Below the pieces are notes generated by a model. It saw only the letters and a program-made list of their open reading frames with translations. It did no database searches and had not been told where the DNA came from. A DNA stretch of 64,000 nucleotides from Treponema sp. UBA792 (GTDB lineage: Bacteria > Spirochaetota > Spirochaetia > Treponematales > Treponemataceae), in assembly GCA_002296965.1 (NCBI GenBank), contig DBIW01000020.1, forward strand, positions 24,990 through 88,989, in the 5' to 3' direction. Numbering within the stretch: the first letter of the stretch is position 1; the number at the start of each line of letters is the position of its first letter. Shown piece by piece: positions 1 through 9,317 of the stretch. The position numbers and the translations under genes were made by a program.

Positions 1-20
1 GTGTTTTTACGGAGCATTTT

Positions 21-1265
21 ATGGCAGAAGATAAAATCAGAGTTCCCTTCCACAGGGCATCAATAACAGAGGCTGAGGAGAATGCCGTTCTTGACGTCCT
101 CCGCTCAGGATGGCTCACGACAGGCAAGAGGACGCTTGAATTTGAAAGGAAATTCTCCGAGGCGGTGACCGAGAAGGACGGAGGCGCGACAGAATCCGTG
201 AGGACGGCAAGAAAATCCATCGGTCTGACGGACGCGCCTGTCAAAAGCCTTGCCGTAAACAGCAACACCAGCGGAATGCTGCTCGCGATGGAAGCCTGCG
301 GTGTCGGCCCCGGAAAATCAGTGCTGACGACACCATACACCTTTGTATCGACGGCAGCCTGCGCCCGCCATCTGGGAGCGGACGTGGTTTTCGCCGACAT
401 AGAAAAGGACAGCTACAGCATAGATCCCGGCAGCATAGAAAGAATTCTCAGCAATGACACCGGACACAAAATCGCGGCCGTAGTTCCTGTGCATGTCGGA
501 GGAAACGTCTGCCGGATGGACAGAATCTGCGCCGCCGCGAAAAAACACGGGGCGGCGGTCATTGAGGATGCCGCCCACGCGTTTCCCTCCCCGACTTCCC
601 TGGGATATGCGGGAACAGTCGGAGACGCAGGGGTATTCTCATTCTACGCGACAAAGACAATCACAACTGCCGAAGGCGGAATGGTCTGCACAAGAAATCC
701 GGAGCTGGCGCGCCGCATGGAGACAATGCGGATGCACGGAATGGACAGAACGACCTGGGACAGATACACGTCTCCTCGCGCGTCATGGGAATATGACATC
801 GTGGCTCCGGGCTACAAATTCAATCTGCCCGACATCCTCTCGGCAATCGGAATCTGCCAGCTTGAGCGTGCGGAGCGCTTCCACAGCAGAAGAAAAGCCA
901 CCGCCGAAAAATACAACAGGGCCTTCTCCGGTATGGATTTTGTCAGCCTGCCGCCCGACGGACAGGGAAATTCATGGCATCTGTATCTTCTGAGGCTCGT
1001 GCCTGAAAAGCTGCGCATCTCAAGGCAGGAATTCGCCGGAAAGCTCCAGCAGGCAGGAATCGGGATTTCCGTGCATTTCATTCCGCTCTTCCATTTCAGC
1101 TACTGGAAGGCGCTTTATCCGGACTTTACCGCGGAGAATTTTCCGAACGCGGAGCGTCAGTATTCACGGACAATATCAATCCCGATCTGGCCGGACATGA
1201 CGGACAGCGATTCGGATCTTGTGATCGAGACGGTAGCACGCATAGGAAAGGAAAACCATGCCTAG
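21..1265 (+). CDS. DegT/DnrJ/EryC1/StrS-family PLP aminotransferase
   Basis: This 414-residue protein belongs to the DegT/DnrJ/EryC1/StrS family, which transfers amino groups to keto-sugars or related cyclic substrates using pyridoxal phosphate. The N-terminal substrate loop (RSGWLTTGK), the cofactor Asp183 in IEDAAHA and the Schiff-base Lys212 in FYATKTITTAEGG are all visible. Residues about 52-75 are longer and more charged than usual between the N-terminal helix and the NSNTSG cofactor loop. The start is supported by GGAG seven bases upstream. It overlaps the next gene by 8 bases, so it is probably cotranscribed with the hydroxylase-like genes. No sugar-nucleotide genes are in view, so the substrate is unknown. 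Confidence 0.85.
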   Translation: MAEDKIRVPFHRASITEAEENAVLDVLRSGWLTTGKRTLEFERKFSEAVTEKDGGATESVRTARKSIGLTDAPVKSLAVNSNTSGMLLAMEACGVGPGKSVLTTPYTFVSTAACARHLGADVVFADIEKDSYSIDPGSIERILSNDTGHKIAAVVPVHVGGNVCRMDRICAAAKKHGAAVIEDAAHAFPSPTSLGYAGTVGDAGVFSFYATKTITTAEGGMVCTRNPELARRMETMRMHGMDRTTWDRYTSPRASWEYDIVAPGYKFNLPDILSAIGICQLERAERFHSRRKATAEKYNRAFSGMDFVSLPPDGQGNSWHLYLLRLVPEKLRISRQEFAGKLQQAGIGISVHFIPLFHFSYWKALYPDFTAENFPNAERQYSRTISIPIWPDMTDSDSDLVIETVARIGKENHA

Positions 1266-3519
1266 AAAAAGGAAAATCACCGGAGAAAGGCAGAAACGCT
1301 CGCTATGCGCCGAGAATTTTCTGAGCGACTACGGCAGGGACGGAACTCTTTTCGCGGCGCTAGTAAGAAGTCCCGCCGCATCAGGAAAAATAACCGGCAT
1401 ACAGGCGCAGAATCTTCCGGACGGATACAGGCTCTTCACGGCGGACGACATTCCCGGAGCGAAGTGCATGGACATAAAAGGCTCGCTCTGGCCTGTGTTC
1501 GGATGCGGACAGGCGGAATACACAGGTGAGCCGCTGGGAATTCTCGTGGGGCCCGACAAGGCCACTGTCCTTGAGCTGCTGGACAGGGTGAAAATATCGT
1601 TCGATGTGGAGAATTTTGAGACCGCCCTGAAAAGAATCATGGAACGGCAGAAAAAGCCGCTTCTGATGGCTCCTGAGCAGCCGGAATTTCCTCAGGAGAG
1701 GACGGAATTCTCCGAATTCATAACGGAAATAAACAGCCTGCCGCCGCTTGATGCGGATCCTGAATTCTATGACAGCAGCGCGGAGACTCCGGCGGCCGAA
1801 AGGGAAATCAGATCGGGACTTTATGCGCAGAAAAGCACCGCGGAGGCGGAGAAGGAGCTTTTCAGCAAAGACATGATGACCGTATCCGGCGAATGGAGGC
1901 AGCGTACAAGCAATCCCCAATGGAAGGAGACCGAAGGCGCATTCTGCTACCTGGACGGCAAGCAGCTCCACGTGTTCAGCCCCACAAAATGGACCGGACT
2001 TCTGCACAGAAACATCACGGAGATTCTAGGCATAGACACGGAGAATGTTTTCATACACAAGACAAAATCGTCAGGAAACCTTCAGGGAGGATTATGGAGG
2101 ACTGACATGCTGGCGGTTCAGACCGCGGTGGCCTCGTTCCTGTCAAAGAAACCGGTGCGGCTGATGCTTTCGCATAAAGAGGAGGACAGATACCTGTCTC
2201 CGGACACGCCTGCGGTCATCTCGCACAGAACCGCTGTCCTTCCGTCAGGAAAAATCAGGGCGATGGACATAAAGATTGACATCGACATCGGAGCCGGAAA
2301 TCCGTTCGCCCAGGAGCTCGTGGACAGGATGGCGCTTACAGCCTGCGGTTACTACAGACCGGAGAACATGCGCATAAGGGCGACGGCGCGGAAGTCAAAG
2401 AATCCGCCCACATCCATATCGGTAAAGAACACCGAGGCGCAGACGCTGTTCGCAGTGGAAAGCCACATGAAGCAGCTGTGCGGAAAAACAAATGTGTTCC
2501 CGGACGACATCAGGGCGGTCAACAGCGCGGATACAGGAAACCATGATTTTCCGTTCACATTCCATCTCGGAAAGCACGGAGAGACGCTATCGGAGACCAT
2601 AAGGGCAAGCGACTTCAACAGGAAATACACCTCGTTCAGGATGGATGCCGTGAACAGGACGATGAAGGACAGCAATCCGTTCTTCGCGCTTCCGCTCAGA
2701 GGAATAGGAATCGCGAGCGCGTTCAACACTTCTGGCTATCTGGGAGACACGGTCTTCACGCCGGACAGAAAGATGGAGATCACGCTGATGGCCGACGAGA
2801 CGCTGATTATAAAGGCTGCAAGGCCGTCGGACGATGTCCAGGAGATATGGAAGAATACGGCGGCCGAGACTCTTCAGATCGGAAAGGACAACATAACGGT
2901 CGATTCGGAATTCTTCGCAGACGAGCTGCCCGAATATCCCGAATCCTCCGACAACAACATCGCAGTGATGAACCAGCTTGTGAAAAGATGCTGCGCGGAA
3001 ATACAGCGGAAACGATTCCACCAGCCGCTTCCCATAACGGCGAAAAAGGGACTTTCATCTTCCGCCGCACGCAAATGGAAAAAAGGAGATTTCTGCGGAG
3101 AACCGTACACGACGATGTCTTTCGCATCCGCGGCGGTGGAGGTAGAGCTTGACACCTACACATACAGCGAGCGGATAAAGGGAATATGGATTACGATAGA
3201 CTGCGGAGAAATTCTGGACGAGGCGGCGGCGAGAAAGACAATAAGGCTTGAGCTCCAGCAGGAACTTACGGCGCTTGTGAGCGGCAAGACCGTACCGTGC
3301 GACAGCTGCGCCATCATGTTCGTCCAGTCAAAGAACAGGTCCGGACAGCTGAACAACCTTGTCCACAATACCGTTCCGGCCGCATTCGCATCGGCCCTGT
3401 CGCTCGCGCTTGCTACCAGACTCACAGAGCTTCCATGCACGGAGACCCAGATATTCAACCTGATGAAGCAGAGGGAGACCGGAGACGATAATCCGGCACC
3501 GGGAGACAAGACAAAATGA
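1258..3519 (+). CDS. Molybdenum-hydroxylase-like large subunit with degenerate motifs
   Basis: This 753-residue protein has the layout of the large subunit of xanthine dehydrogenase and related enzymes: an N-terminal hammerhead domain (LFAALVRSP near residue 30, GEPLGILV near 95) followed by the long cofactor-binding region. The signature motifs are altered. The usual GGGFGGKE loop reads SGNLQGGLWRT, the RGFG-x-PQ loop reads SVKNTEAQ, and the C-terminal GVGEPP segment with the catalytic glutamate is replaced by NNLVHNTVPAAF. It is intact and overlaps both neighbours (8 bases and 4 bases), so it is not an obvious pseudogene. AAGGA precedes the ATG. It may bind no molybdopterin, or bind it unusually. 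The family is recognised; activity is not. Confidence 0.75.
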   Translation: MPRKRKITGERQKRSLCAENFLSDYGRDGTLFAALVRSPAASGKITGIQAQNLPDGYRLFTADDIPGAKCMDIKGSLWPVFGCGQAEYTGEPLGILVGPDKATVLELLDRVKISFDVENFETALKRIMERQKKPLLMAPEQPEFPQERTEFSEFITEINSLPPLDADPEFYDSSAETPAAEREIRSGLYAQKSTAEAEKELFSKDMMTVSGEWRQRTSNPQWKETEGAFCYLDGKQLHVFSPTKWTGLLHRNITEILGIDTENVFIHKTKSSGNLQGGLWRTDMLAVQTAVASFLSKKPVRLMLSHKEEDRYLSPDTPAVISHRTAVLPSGKIRAMDIKIDIDIGAGNPFAQELVDRMALTACGYYRPENMRIRATARKSKNPPTSISVKNTEAQTLFAVESHMKQLCGKTNVFPDDIRAVNSADTGNHDFPFTFHLGKHGETLSETIRASDFNRKYTSFRMDAVNRTMKDSNPFFALPLRGIGIASAFNTSGYLGDTVFTPDRKMEITLMADETLIIKAARPSDDVQEIWKNTAAETLQIGKDNITVDSEFFADELPEYPESSDNNIAVMNQLVKRCCAEIQRKRFHQPLPITAKKGLSSSAARKWKKGDFCGEPYTTMSFASAAVEVELDTYTYSERIKGIWITIDCGEILDEAAARKTIRLELQQELTALVSGKTVPCDSCAIMFVQSKNRSGQLNNLVHNTVPAAFASALSLALATRLTELPCTETQIFNLMKQRETGDDNPAPGDKTK

Positions 3520-4040
3520 AGATTCCTGTGACCTTAAACCGGCAGAAAATGATTTTCGAGGCCCAGCCGGACGAGCCGCTCATGGATGTCCTAAGAAGGA
3601 ATTCCTGCATATCCGTAAAATGCGGGTGCGGCAAGGGGTTCTGCGGCTCCTGCATGGTTCTTCTTGACGGAAAGCCAGTCGCATCATGCAGAATTCCCAC
3701 GGCCATAGTCAGGGATTCCGAGATAGAGACGCTGGAGTCGTTTTCCGCAACGGACGAATACAGGGACATAGCGGACGGATTCGCAAGGGCCGGCATAAGG
3801 CTGTGCGGCTACTGTGATGCCGGCAAGATATTCACCGCCTGCGAAATCCTCCGTATGCACAGGATTCCATCAAAAAAGGAAATCACGGAACAGGTCAGGC
3901 AGCTTGCGCCATGCTGCACGGACACGGAGACGCTTGTGTCCGGAATTCTGTTCGCCCTCGCCGTGCACAGCAGAAGGACAGGAAGACATCTCCAGGAACG
4001 GCATGACATGAAATCACGCGCACAGGAGAATTTCAGATAA
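3516..4040 (+). CDS. 2Fe-2S subunit of a molybdenum-hydroxylase-like complex
   Basis: This 174-residue protein resembles the iron-sulfur subunit of xanthine dehydrogenase-type enzymes, which passes electrons from the active site to FAD. The plant-type cluster ligands Cys38, Cys43, Cys46 and Cys58 are complete. The second cluster is unusual: Cys97 and Cys100 are in place, but the expected C-R-C pair is Cys133-Cys134 directly adjacent, preceded by proline. The C-terminal 30 residues are basic and extend past the normal end. Its ATG overlaps the stop of the large-subunit gene (ATGA). The FAD-subunit gene starts two bases after its stop, so the three genes form one translational unit. Confidence 0.85.
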   Translation: MKIPVTLNRQKMIFEAQPDEPLMDVLRRNSCISVKCGCGKGFCGSCMVLLDGKPVASCRIPTAIVRDSEIETLESFSATDEYRDIADGFARAGIRLCGYCDAGKIFTACEILRMHRIPSKKEITEQVRQLAPCCTDTETLVSGILFALAVHSRRTGRHLQERHDMKSRAQENFR

Positions 4041-4041
4041 G

Positions 4042-4839
4042 ATGGGAAAATCAGTTTTCTTCGCAAAGAACATGACGGAACTGCTGTACCAGCTCAAGAC
4101 GATAAAGGACATACGCATTGTAGGAGGATGCACCAGGCTCCATGAGCTGCCGGAAAAATCAATCTCCACGCACGGAATAAAGGAACTGTCCCAGATAGTC
4201 CGCCACGAGCGTTATCTTGACGTGGGAGCCGGCACGACACTCTCACAGCTGCTGGAGCTTGGACAGAACCATCTTCCGCAGGTTCTGTATGACGCGCTCA
4301 GAAGCATCGCGAATCCGGCCGTAAGGAACATGGCTACCGTCGGAGGAAACATCTGCGCCGAAGGCCACAAGCTGACGCTGTGCGCTCCGCTGATGGCGCT
4401 TGACACACGGCTTGAATTCAGGAACCAGTCCGACACGCTCTACGAGCCTTTCTCCGGAAACATGCGGATTCCGGACGGATTCATACTCTCAAACGTCAGG
4501 ATTCCGTATCCGGATGCGGACATATCCGTATTCAAGAGAATAGGACCTGAGCACAGCATAACCGCCCAGTCCGCGTCGTTCGCGTTTCTTGCCGGAATGG
4601 AAAAAAACAGCCTCAGCAGCGTGAGGCTCACCTTCGCCGGACCGTTCACGTTCAGAAGCAGGGAGCTTGAGAACAGCCTTATAGGAAAAAGGATTCCGCT
4701 GACACAGAAAAGCGTATCGGATATACAGTCCGCGGTAAAGGCGGAATTCCAGAAGGCCGCCGCGGACCAGATGATAAGCGACGTCGTGCGGCAGCAGTTC
4801 TTCAATCTGACAAGATATTCGTTCGAGCAGCTGACCTGA
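4042..4839 (+). CDS. FAD-binding subunit of a molybdenum-hydroxylase-like complex
   Basis: This 265-residue protein matches the FAD subunit of the xanthine dehydrogenase/CO dehydrogenase group. The flavin-binding motifs look normal: VGGCTRL near residue 28, GAGTTLSQL near 60 and NPAVRNMATVGGNIC near 92-106. The C-terminal CO_deh_flav_C-like region is present but short. It is the last gene of the cluster and converges with queA three bases later. Flavin and plant-type iron-sulfur motifs are kept while the molybdenum subunit is degenerate. The complex may therefore be an electron-transfer module rather than a classical hydroxylase; that is inference. Confidence 0.85.
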   Translation: MGKSVFFAKNMTELLYQLKTIKDIRIVGGCTRLHELPEKSISTHGIKELSQIVRHERYLDVGAGTTLSQLLELGQNHLPQVLYDALRSIANPAVRNMATVGGNICAEGHKLTLCAPLMALDTRLEFRNQSDTLYEPFSGNMRIPDGFILSNVRIPYPDADISVFKRIGPEHSITAQSASFAFLAGMEKNSLSSVRLTFAGPFTFRSRELENSLIGKRIPLTQKSVSDIQSAVKAEFQKAAADQMISDVVRQQFFNLTRYSFEQLT

Positions 4840-4842
4840 ATC

Positions 4843-5883
4843 CTATTTTATCAGCATACAGTCGCCGTAGCTGAAAAACCGGTACCGCTTCTCTACGGCG
4901 GACCTGTAGGCTCCGAGAATGTTCTCCCTGCCGGCGAACGCGCTGACAAGCATTATCAGCGTGCTTTCAGGCGTGTGGAAATTCGTGAACATCTGATCCA
5001 CGACCTTGAATTCATAGCCAGGATACATGAATATATGGGTGTCGGAGCTTCCGCTCCTTACGGTCCCGTCATCCGAAGCCGCCGACTCAAGCGTCCTTAC
5101 GGAGGTGGTACCTACCGCAAGGACAGGCCTTCCCTCCCGCCTTGCTCGGTTCACCGCCTCGGCAGTCTCCGCCGGCACGGTGTAGCTCTCGCTGTGCATA
5201 CGGTGATTCTCTATGTTCTCCTCCCTGACGGGAAGAAATGTCCCAAGCCCCACGTGGAGAGTGACGAACGCCCTGCCGATTCCCTTCCTGTCAAGACGAG
5301 CGAGCATACTGTCCGTAAAATGGAGTCCGGCAGTGGGACAGGCCGCGCTTCCTGTCTCCCTCGCATAGACGTTCTGATAGCGCTCGCTGTCCTCCTCGCC
5401 GTCCTCACGCTTTATGTAGGGCGGAAGCGGAATATGTCCGTTCCTCTCGAACCAGTCCTCGCCCACGGGCCGCCCGAAACGCAGCGAACGGAATTCGGTG
5501 TCCGCATTCTCCGGCACGTCCTCTATCACGCCGACCGATCCGTCCGGAAACGAATAGCGCATTCCCGGCTTCTGCTTCTTCGCCGATCTGACCATCGTGT
5601 TCCATACATATCCCTGCGGATCCGTCCTGTTCAGGAACATGAATTCGGTCTGTCTTCCGGTCGTCTCCTTTATGCCGTAGACGCGCGCGCGCCTCACCCT
5701 TGAGTTGTTGAACACCATCAGTGTTCCGCTGTCCACAAGATCCGGAAGATCATCCATCATATAGTCACTGACGGCGCCAGAAGAACGGCCGAGCAGCATC
5801 AGCCTGTCCTCTCCGCGCACTCCGGAAGGATGCTGCGCCACAAGCTCCTGCGGCAGGTCAAAATAAAAGTCAGATGTAAGCAT
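4843..5883 (-). CDS. queA: S-adenosylmethionine:tRNA ribosyltransferase-isomerase QueA
   Basis: QueA moves the ribosyl part of S-adenosylmethionine onto preQ1 in tRNA, the step that forms epoxyqueuosine at the wobble position. The 346-residue product begins MLTSDFYFDLPQELVAQ, the standard QueA N-terminus, and contains VFNNSRV, PTAGLHFT near residue 200, and the C-terminal NFHTPESTLIMLVSAFAG motif. The frame stays open to 5994, but homology and promoter position both favour the ATG at 5883. No Shine-Dalgarno sequence lies before it. A TATAAT box ends seven bases upstream, so the mRNA is probably leaderless. It converges with the FAD-subunit gene. Confidence 0.95.
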   Translation of the reverse strand: MLTSDFYFDLPQELVAQHPSGVRGEDRLMLLGRSSGAVSDYMMDDLPDLVDSGTLMVFNNSRVRRARVYGIKETTGRQTEFMFLNRTDPQGYVWNTMVRSAKKQKPGMRYSFPDGSVGVIEDVPENADTEFRSLRFGRPVGEDWFERNGHIPLPPYIKREDGEEDSERYQNVYARETGSAACPTAGLHFTDSMLARLDRKGIGRAFVTLHVGLGTFLPVREENIENHRMHSESYTVPAETAEAVNRARREGRPVLAVGTTSVRTLESAASDDGTVRSGSSDTHIFMYPGYEFKVVDQMFTNFHTPESTLIMLVSAFAGRENILGAYRSAVEKRYRFFSYGDCMLIK

Positions 5884-5890
5884 GTGTGAC

Positions 5891-5918
5891 ATTATAGCCA
5901 TTTTCATCATGTTTTCAA
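5891..5918 (-). promoter_or_regulatory. queA promoter, leaderless geometry
   Basis: On the minus strand TTGAAA (5913-5918) and TATAAT (5891-5896) are separated by 16 bases. The -10 box ends seven bases before the queA ATG, which puts the predicted transcript start at or within a base or two of the start codon. Confidence 0.7.
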
Positions 5919-6011
5919 TCGCAGAGGAATTTGCAATAACTACAGAAAAGTTATAGATTGTATGCTGATTCCGTCTAAGCGGCGGAGAATTCATCTTATC
6001 CGGAGTCTACA

Positions 6012-7907
6012 ATGTCTGACCAAGAAAACAGAATGCCGGCCGGAGCAACTCTTCCAGGGCGGTGTCTTGCGGACCTAATCCTTATGTATACGGTTCCGTT
6101 CTTTCTGAACGGATTCTTCTGCATTTTCCTGAACGGAGTCACCATGCAGGAGCTTGTGCTGCTGTACAGGCACAACTATCCGGTGCTTGCGCTTGCGGGC
6201 GTGGTGACGGCATCTCCGTTCATACTGTGGAAAATTCTGAGGAGAAGAATCGGCGCATACGACGGCACAACGGAAAGCCTTCACAACACCAACCGCTCCG
6301 TCAAGCGGGCGGAAATGGGAGCCATGGGCTCCTCAATAATATACTACGTGCTCATATCGACGTTCACGCCGTTCAATGTGGGCAGAAACGGCTTCATGCT
6401 CAGCTCGTTCGGAACCGAAAAATACTGGTACTTCTTCTTCTCGCTCCAGATGAGCCTTGTGTTCGTATTCTCGCTGATATTCGGAATCCTCTTCCTGAAA
6501 GACCTTGAGCACAGCTTCGGGTGGCTTCCCATCGACAAGGAGAACCTCACCCTCACCATTTCGGCAAGAACCATGCTTGTGTGCTTCTTCAGTCTGGCCG
6601 CGGTGATAATGATGATAGAGGCGATTTTCTATGTTCCGGCCAATGAACGCCTCGGAGTCTCCGTTCTGCTCAAGACAAAGGTCGCTCCGACCGCAATCTT
6701 CATAGCGGTCGTGGCTCTTGTCTCGATATACATCCTGACGCACGACATAAAGTACGTGCTTGAGAAAATCATGACCACGACGGACAAGCTGTCGAACAAG
6801 AACTACGCCGATGTTCAGATTCCGGTGATAATGCGGTCTGAGCTTGGAATTCTTGCGGCCGACATAAACCACTTCACCGGAGTCGCGGGCGGACTGTTCA
6901 GCAACTTCAGGAATTCAATCCGTGCGACGAAACAGACGGCAGACACCCTGTCGGAAGAAATGGAAATCACGGAGCAGAAGCTGAACGGAATAACGTCAGG
7001 AATAGGAAACGTGCAGGCGGCGATTGACGATCAGGCTGCGGAAATCAGCGGCGCCAACGCCTCGGCGGAGCAGATAATGGAGAAAATCCAGAGCCTCCAC
7101 GTTGACATAGAATCCCAGGCCGACGGCGTGAACCAGTCGTCGGCCGCCGTCGAGGAGATGGTCGCGAACATCATGCAGGTAACGTCAATCCTTGAGAGGA
7201 ACACGGAATCCGTTGACTCGCTCGGACAGGCATCCGATGACGGCCGCCGCTCGGTGGAAAACGCGGTGACGATGTCGGAACAGATAATCAGCCAGTCCGC
7301 CGCGCTCCTTGAGGCAAGCTCGATGATTCAGGAAATAGCCTCCAAGACGAATCTTCTTGCGATGAACGCCGCGATAGAATCGGCGCACGCGGGAGAGGCC
7401 GGAAAGGGATTCGCGGTCGTGGCGGACGAAATCAGAAAACTGGCGGAACAGTCAAGCAAGCAGAGCAGGAACATAAGCGACAGCCTGAAGTCCCTGTCGG
7501 CCTCAATCGGGCAGGTCTCGCAGAACACGAAGGAAGTGCAGAAACAGTTCGACAACATATATTCGCTTGCCCAGACCGTCCGCAGCCAGGAGAAGGTCAT
7601 AATGAACGCCATGACGGAGCAGTCGGCCGGGAACCAGCAGGTTCTGGACGCGATGAAAAACATAAGCGACTCGACGAACAACGTAAAGGAAGGCTCGCAG
7701 GAAATGCTCGCGGAAGGCCGGCTGATAGTCGAGAAGATGAGGAATATGAACGAGACATCCGGCAGGATAAACGGAAAAATGAGGGAGATGTCGGACAGCC
7801 TTGTGATGATAAAGGAATCGATGGAGTCGATCGCGCAGTCCTCGGAGAAGAATCTGAGCGGAATTCAGGTGCTTGAGGACGAAATCGACACCTACACGCT
7901 CAGCTGA
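6012..7907 (+). CDS. Methyl-accepting chemotaxis protein with six-helix membrane sensor
   Basis: This 631-residue chemoreceptor has six hydrophobic segments at about residues 20-43, 55-77, 102-121, 138-162, 185-208 and 223-245, with no sizeable periplasmic domain. A HAMP-like linker and a long cytoplasmic coiled coil follow. The signalling tip ([21 protein letters not shown]) spans about residues 446-466 and is highly conserved. The start is supported by GGAG six bases upstream. It is monocistronic. Its membrane part resembles that of the receptor at 26298-28172, including a shared LEH-x3-WLP-x-DK-x-N motif before the fifth helix. The ligand is unknown; a sensor buried in the membrane suggests a membrane-state or hydrophobic signal. 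Confidence 0.93.
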   Translation: MSDQENRMPAGATLPGRCLADLILMYTVPFFLNGFFCIFLNGVTMQELVLLYRHNYPVLALAGVVTASPFILWKILRRRIGAYDGTTESLHNTNRSVKRAEMGAMGSSIIYYVLISTFTPFNVGRNGFMLSSFGTEKYWYFFFSLQMSLVFVFSLIFGILFLKDLEHSFGWLPIDKENLTLTISARTMLVCFFSLAAVIMMIEAIFYVPANERLGVSVLLKTKVAPTAIFIAVVALVSIYILTHDIKYVLEKIMTTTDKLSNKNYADVQIPVIMRSELGILAADINHFTGVAGGLFSNFRNSIRATKQTADTLSEEMEITEQKLNGITSGIGNVQAAIDDQAAEISGANASAEQIMEKIQSLHVDIESQADGVNQSSAAVEEMVANIMQVTSILERNTESVDSLGQASDDGRRSVENAVTMSEQIISQSAALLEASSMIQEIASKTNLLAMNAAIESAHAGEAGKGFAVVADEIRKLAEQSSKQSRNISDSLKSLSASIGQVSQNTKEVQKQFDNIYSLAQTVRSQEKVIMNAMTEQSAGNQQVLDAMKNISDSTNNVKEGSQEMLAEGRLIVEKMRNMNETSGRINGKMREMSDSLVMIKESMESIAQSSEKNLSGIQVLEDEIDTYTLS

Positions 7908-7915
7908 AAGAACCC

Positions 7916-7976
7916 GGCGGAAAACGGAAAAGAGGACATTCCGCCGCGGAATTTTCAGTTCCCGCGGCTTTCCGCC
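7916..7976 (+). terminator. Nested GC-rich hairpin after chemoreceptor gene
   Basis: GGCGGAAA (7916-7923) pairs with TTTCCGCC (7969-7976), and inside it GCCGCGG (7943-7949) pairs with CCGCGGC (7962-7968). There is no U-tract. It sits between the receptor stop and the next promoter, so a terminator or transcript-end stabiliser is likely. Confidence 0.5.
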
Positions 7977-7981
7977 AAATA

Positions 7982-8010
7982 TTGACAATATCGGCTCAAT
8001 TTAGAATAAT
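7982..8010 (+). promoter_or_regulatory. Promoter of aminotransferase gene
   Basis: TTGACA (7982-7987), 17 bases, then AATAAT (8005-8010). The start codon is eight bases further on and there is no ribosome-binding site, so the transcript would be leaderless or nearly so. Confidence 0.65.
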
Positions 8011-8018
8011 TACGAATC

Positions 8019-9317
8019 ATGTTAAATCCCTTAGCTCAAGAACTGAATGAAATTTTGGCGGGTTCAACGGCCGGACAGCTCATGTCCGATCTCGGAACAA
8101 GAATGTACTTTCCGAACGGAATAATAGCGCAGGGAGGAGAGGCCGCAAAGAACGCCCACCTTGCGAACGGAACGATTGGAATGGCCGTTGTGAACGGAAT
8201 TCCGGCCGAGCTCTCATCGATAAAGAAGAACATCCCTGATTTCACGCCGCAGGAGACGGTCGCCTATGCCAAGACCGCAGGAAATCCGGAGCTGCGCCAG
8301 CTCTGGAAGGACAAGATACTGCAGAAGAATCCGGCGCTGGAAGGCAAAAAATTCTCGCTTCCGATTCTTGTCCCCGGACTTACCGCCGCGCTTTCGTACA
8401 TAGCGGATCTTTTTGTGGATGCGGACAAGCCGCTCGTCACTGCCGACCCATGCTGGGACAACTACGAGCTTATAACCGCCGCCAGGCGCGGAGCTGAATT
8501 CCATCAGTTCAAATGCTTTGACGGAGGAAAATTCAACACGGAAGACTTCAGGAAAACCCTTGAGCGTGACGCAGAAAGATACGGCTCCATCCGCGTCCTT
8601 CTGAATTTTCCGCAGAATCCGTCCGGATACAGCCCGACAAAGGACGAGGCGAAGGAAATCTGCGCCATCGTCAGGACAATCGCCGAAAAAGGCGCCAAGG
8701 TTCTTGTGCTCAGCGACGACGCATATTTCGGACTTGACTACGAGGATGACATAGAGCCGCAGTCACTTTTCGCCTACTTTGCAGATATGCACGAGAACAT
8801 ACTTGCGGTCAAGGCTGACGGTCCCACAAAAGAGGACTTCGCCTGGGGATTCAGGTGCGGATTCATAACATTCGCCTCAAAAGGAATGACAGACGCACAG
8901 TACGCGGCGCTGCAGACTAAATTCGCCGCGGTGATAAGGTCCTCCGTATCATGCAGCTCAACGCCGTCGCAGTCGCTCATCCTCCATGCGTTCAGGGATC
9001 CGTCCCATGACAGCGAGAAGGCGGAACTTCGGGCGGTTCTGAAAAGACGCTACGACAGGGTGAAGAATTTCGTCCGGACACACAGCTCCTCCGCGCTCAC
9101 GCCGCTTCCGTTCAATTCGGGATATTTCATGAGTTTCGTGATGAACGGAATCGACGCGGAAGCCCTCAGAAAAAAGCTGCTCTCCGAAAAAGGAATAGGA
9201 GCCATCGCCATAGACTCAAAGACATTCCGCGTCGCATTCAGCAGCATTGACGAGGACAAAATAGACGAGGTCTATTCCGCCATATACGAAGCGGCCGATG
9301 AGCTTGCGCGTGGCTGA
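8019..9317 (+). CDS. Class I/II PLP-dependent aminotransferase
   Basis: This 432-residue protein is a fold-type I aminotransferase. The cofactor-binding NPSGY motif is at residues 200-204, LSDDAYFGLDY holds the ring-contacting Asp near 233, and the Schiff-base lysine is Lys271 in GPTKEDFAWGFRCGF, followed by the expected Arg. Residues 24-60 form a longer N-terminal region typical of aspartate/aromatic-type enzymes, but the substrate cannot be read from the sequence. It has a strong promoter eight bases before the ATG and no Shine-Dalgarno sequence. Its 3' end overlaps the next gene by 20 bases, so the pair is probably cotranscribed. Confidence 0.85.
   Translation: MLNPLAQELNEILAGSTAGQLMSDLGTRMYFPNGIIAQGGEAAKNAHLANGTIGMAVVNGIPAELSSIKKNIPDFTPQETVAYAKTAGNPELRQLWKDKILQKNPALEGKKFSLPILVPGLTAALSYIADLFVDADKPLVTADPCWDNYELITAARRGAEFHQFKCFDGGKFNTEDFRKTLERDAERYGSIRVLLNFPQNPSGYSPTKDEAKEICAIVRTIAEKGAKVLVLSDDAYFGLDYEDDIEPQSLFAYFADMHENILAVKADGPTKEDFAWGFRCGFITFASKGMTDAQYAALQTKFAAVIRSSVSCSSTPSQSLILHAFRDPSHDSEKAELRAVLKRRYDRVKNFVRTHSSSALTPLPFNSGYFMSFVMNGIDAEALRKKLLSEKGIGAIAIDSKTFRVAFSSIDEDKIDEVYSAIYEAADELARG

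Noticed and set aside
1258..3519. Hydroxylase-like large subunit as a pseudogene
   Set aside because: The frame is open over 753 codons, overlaps both neighbours, and its degenerate motifs are substitutions, not frameshifts.
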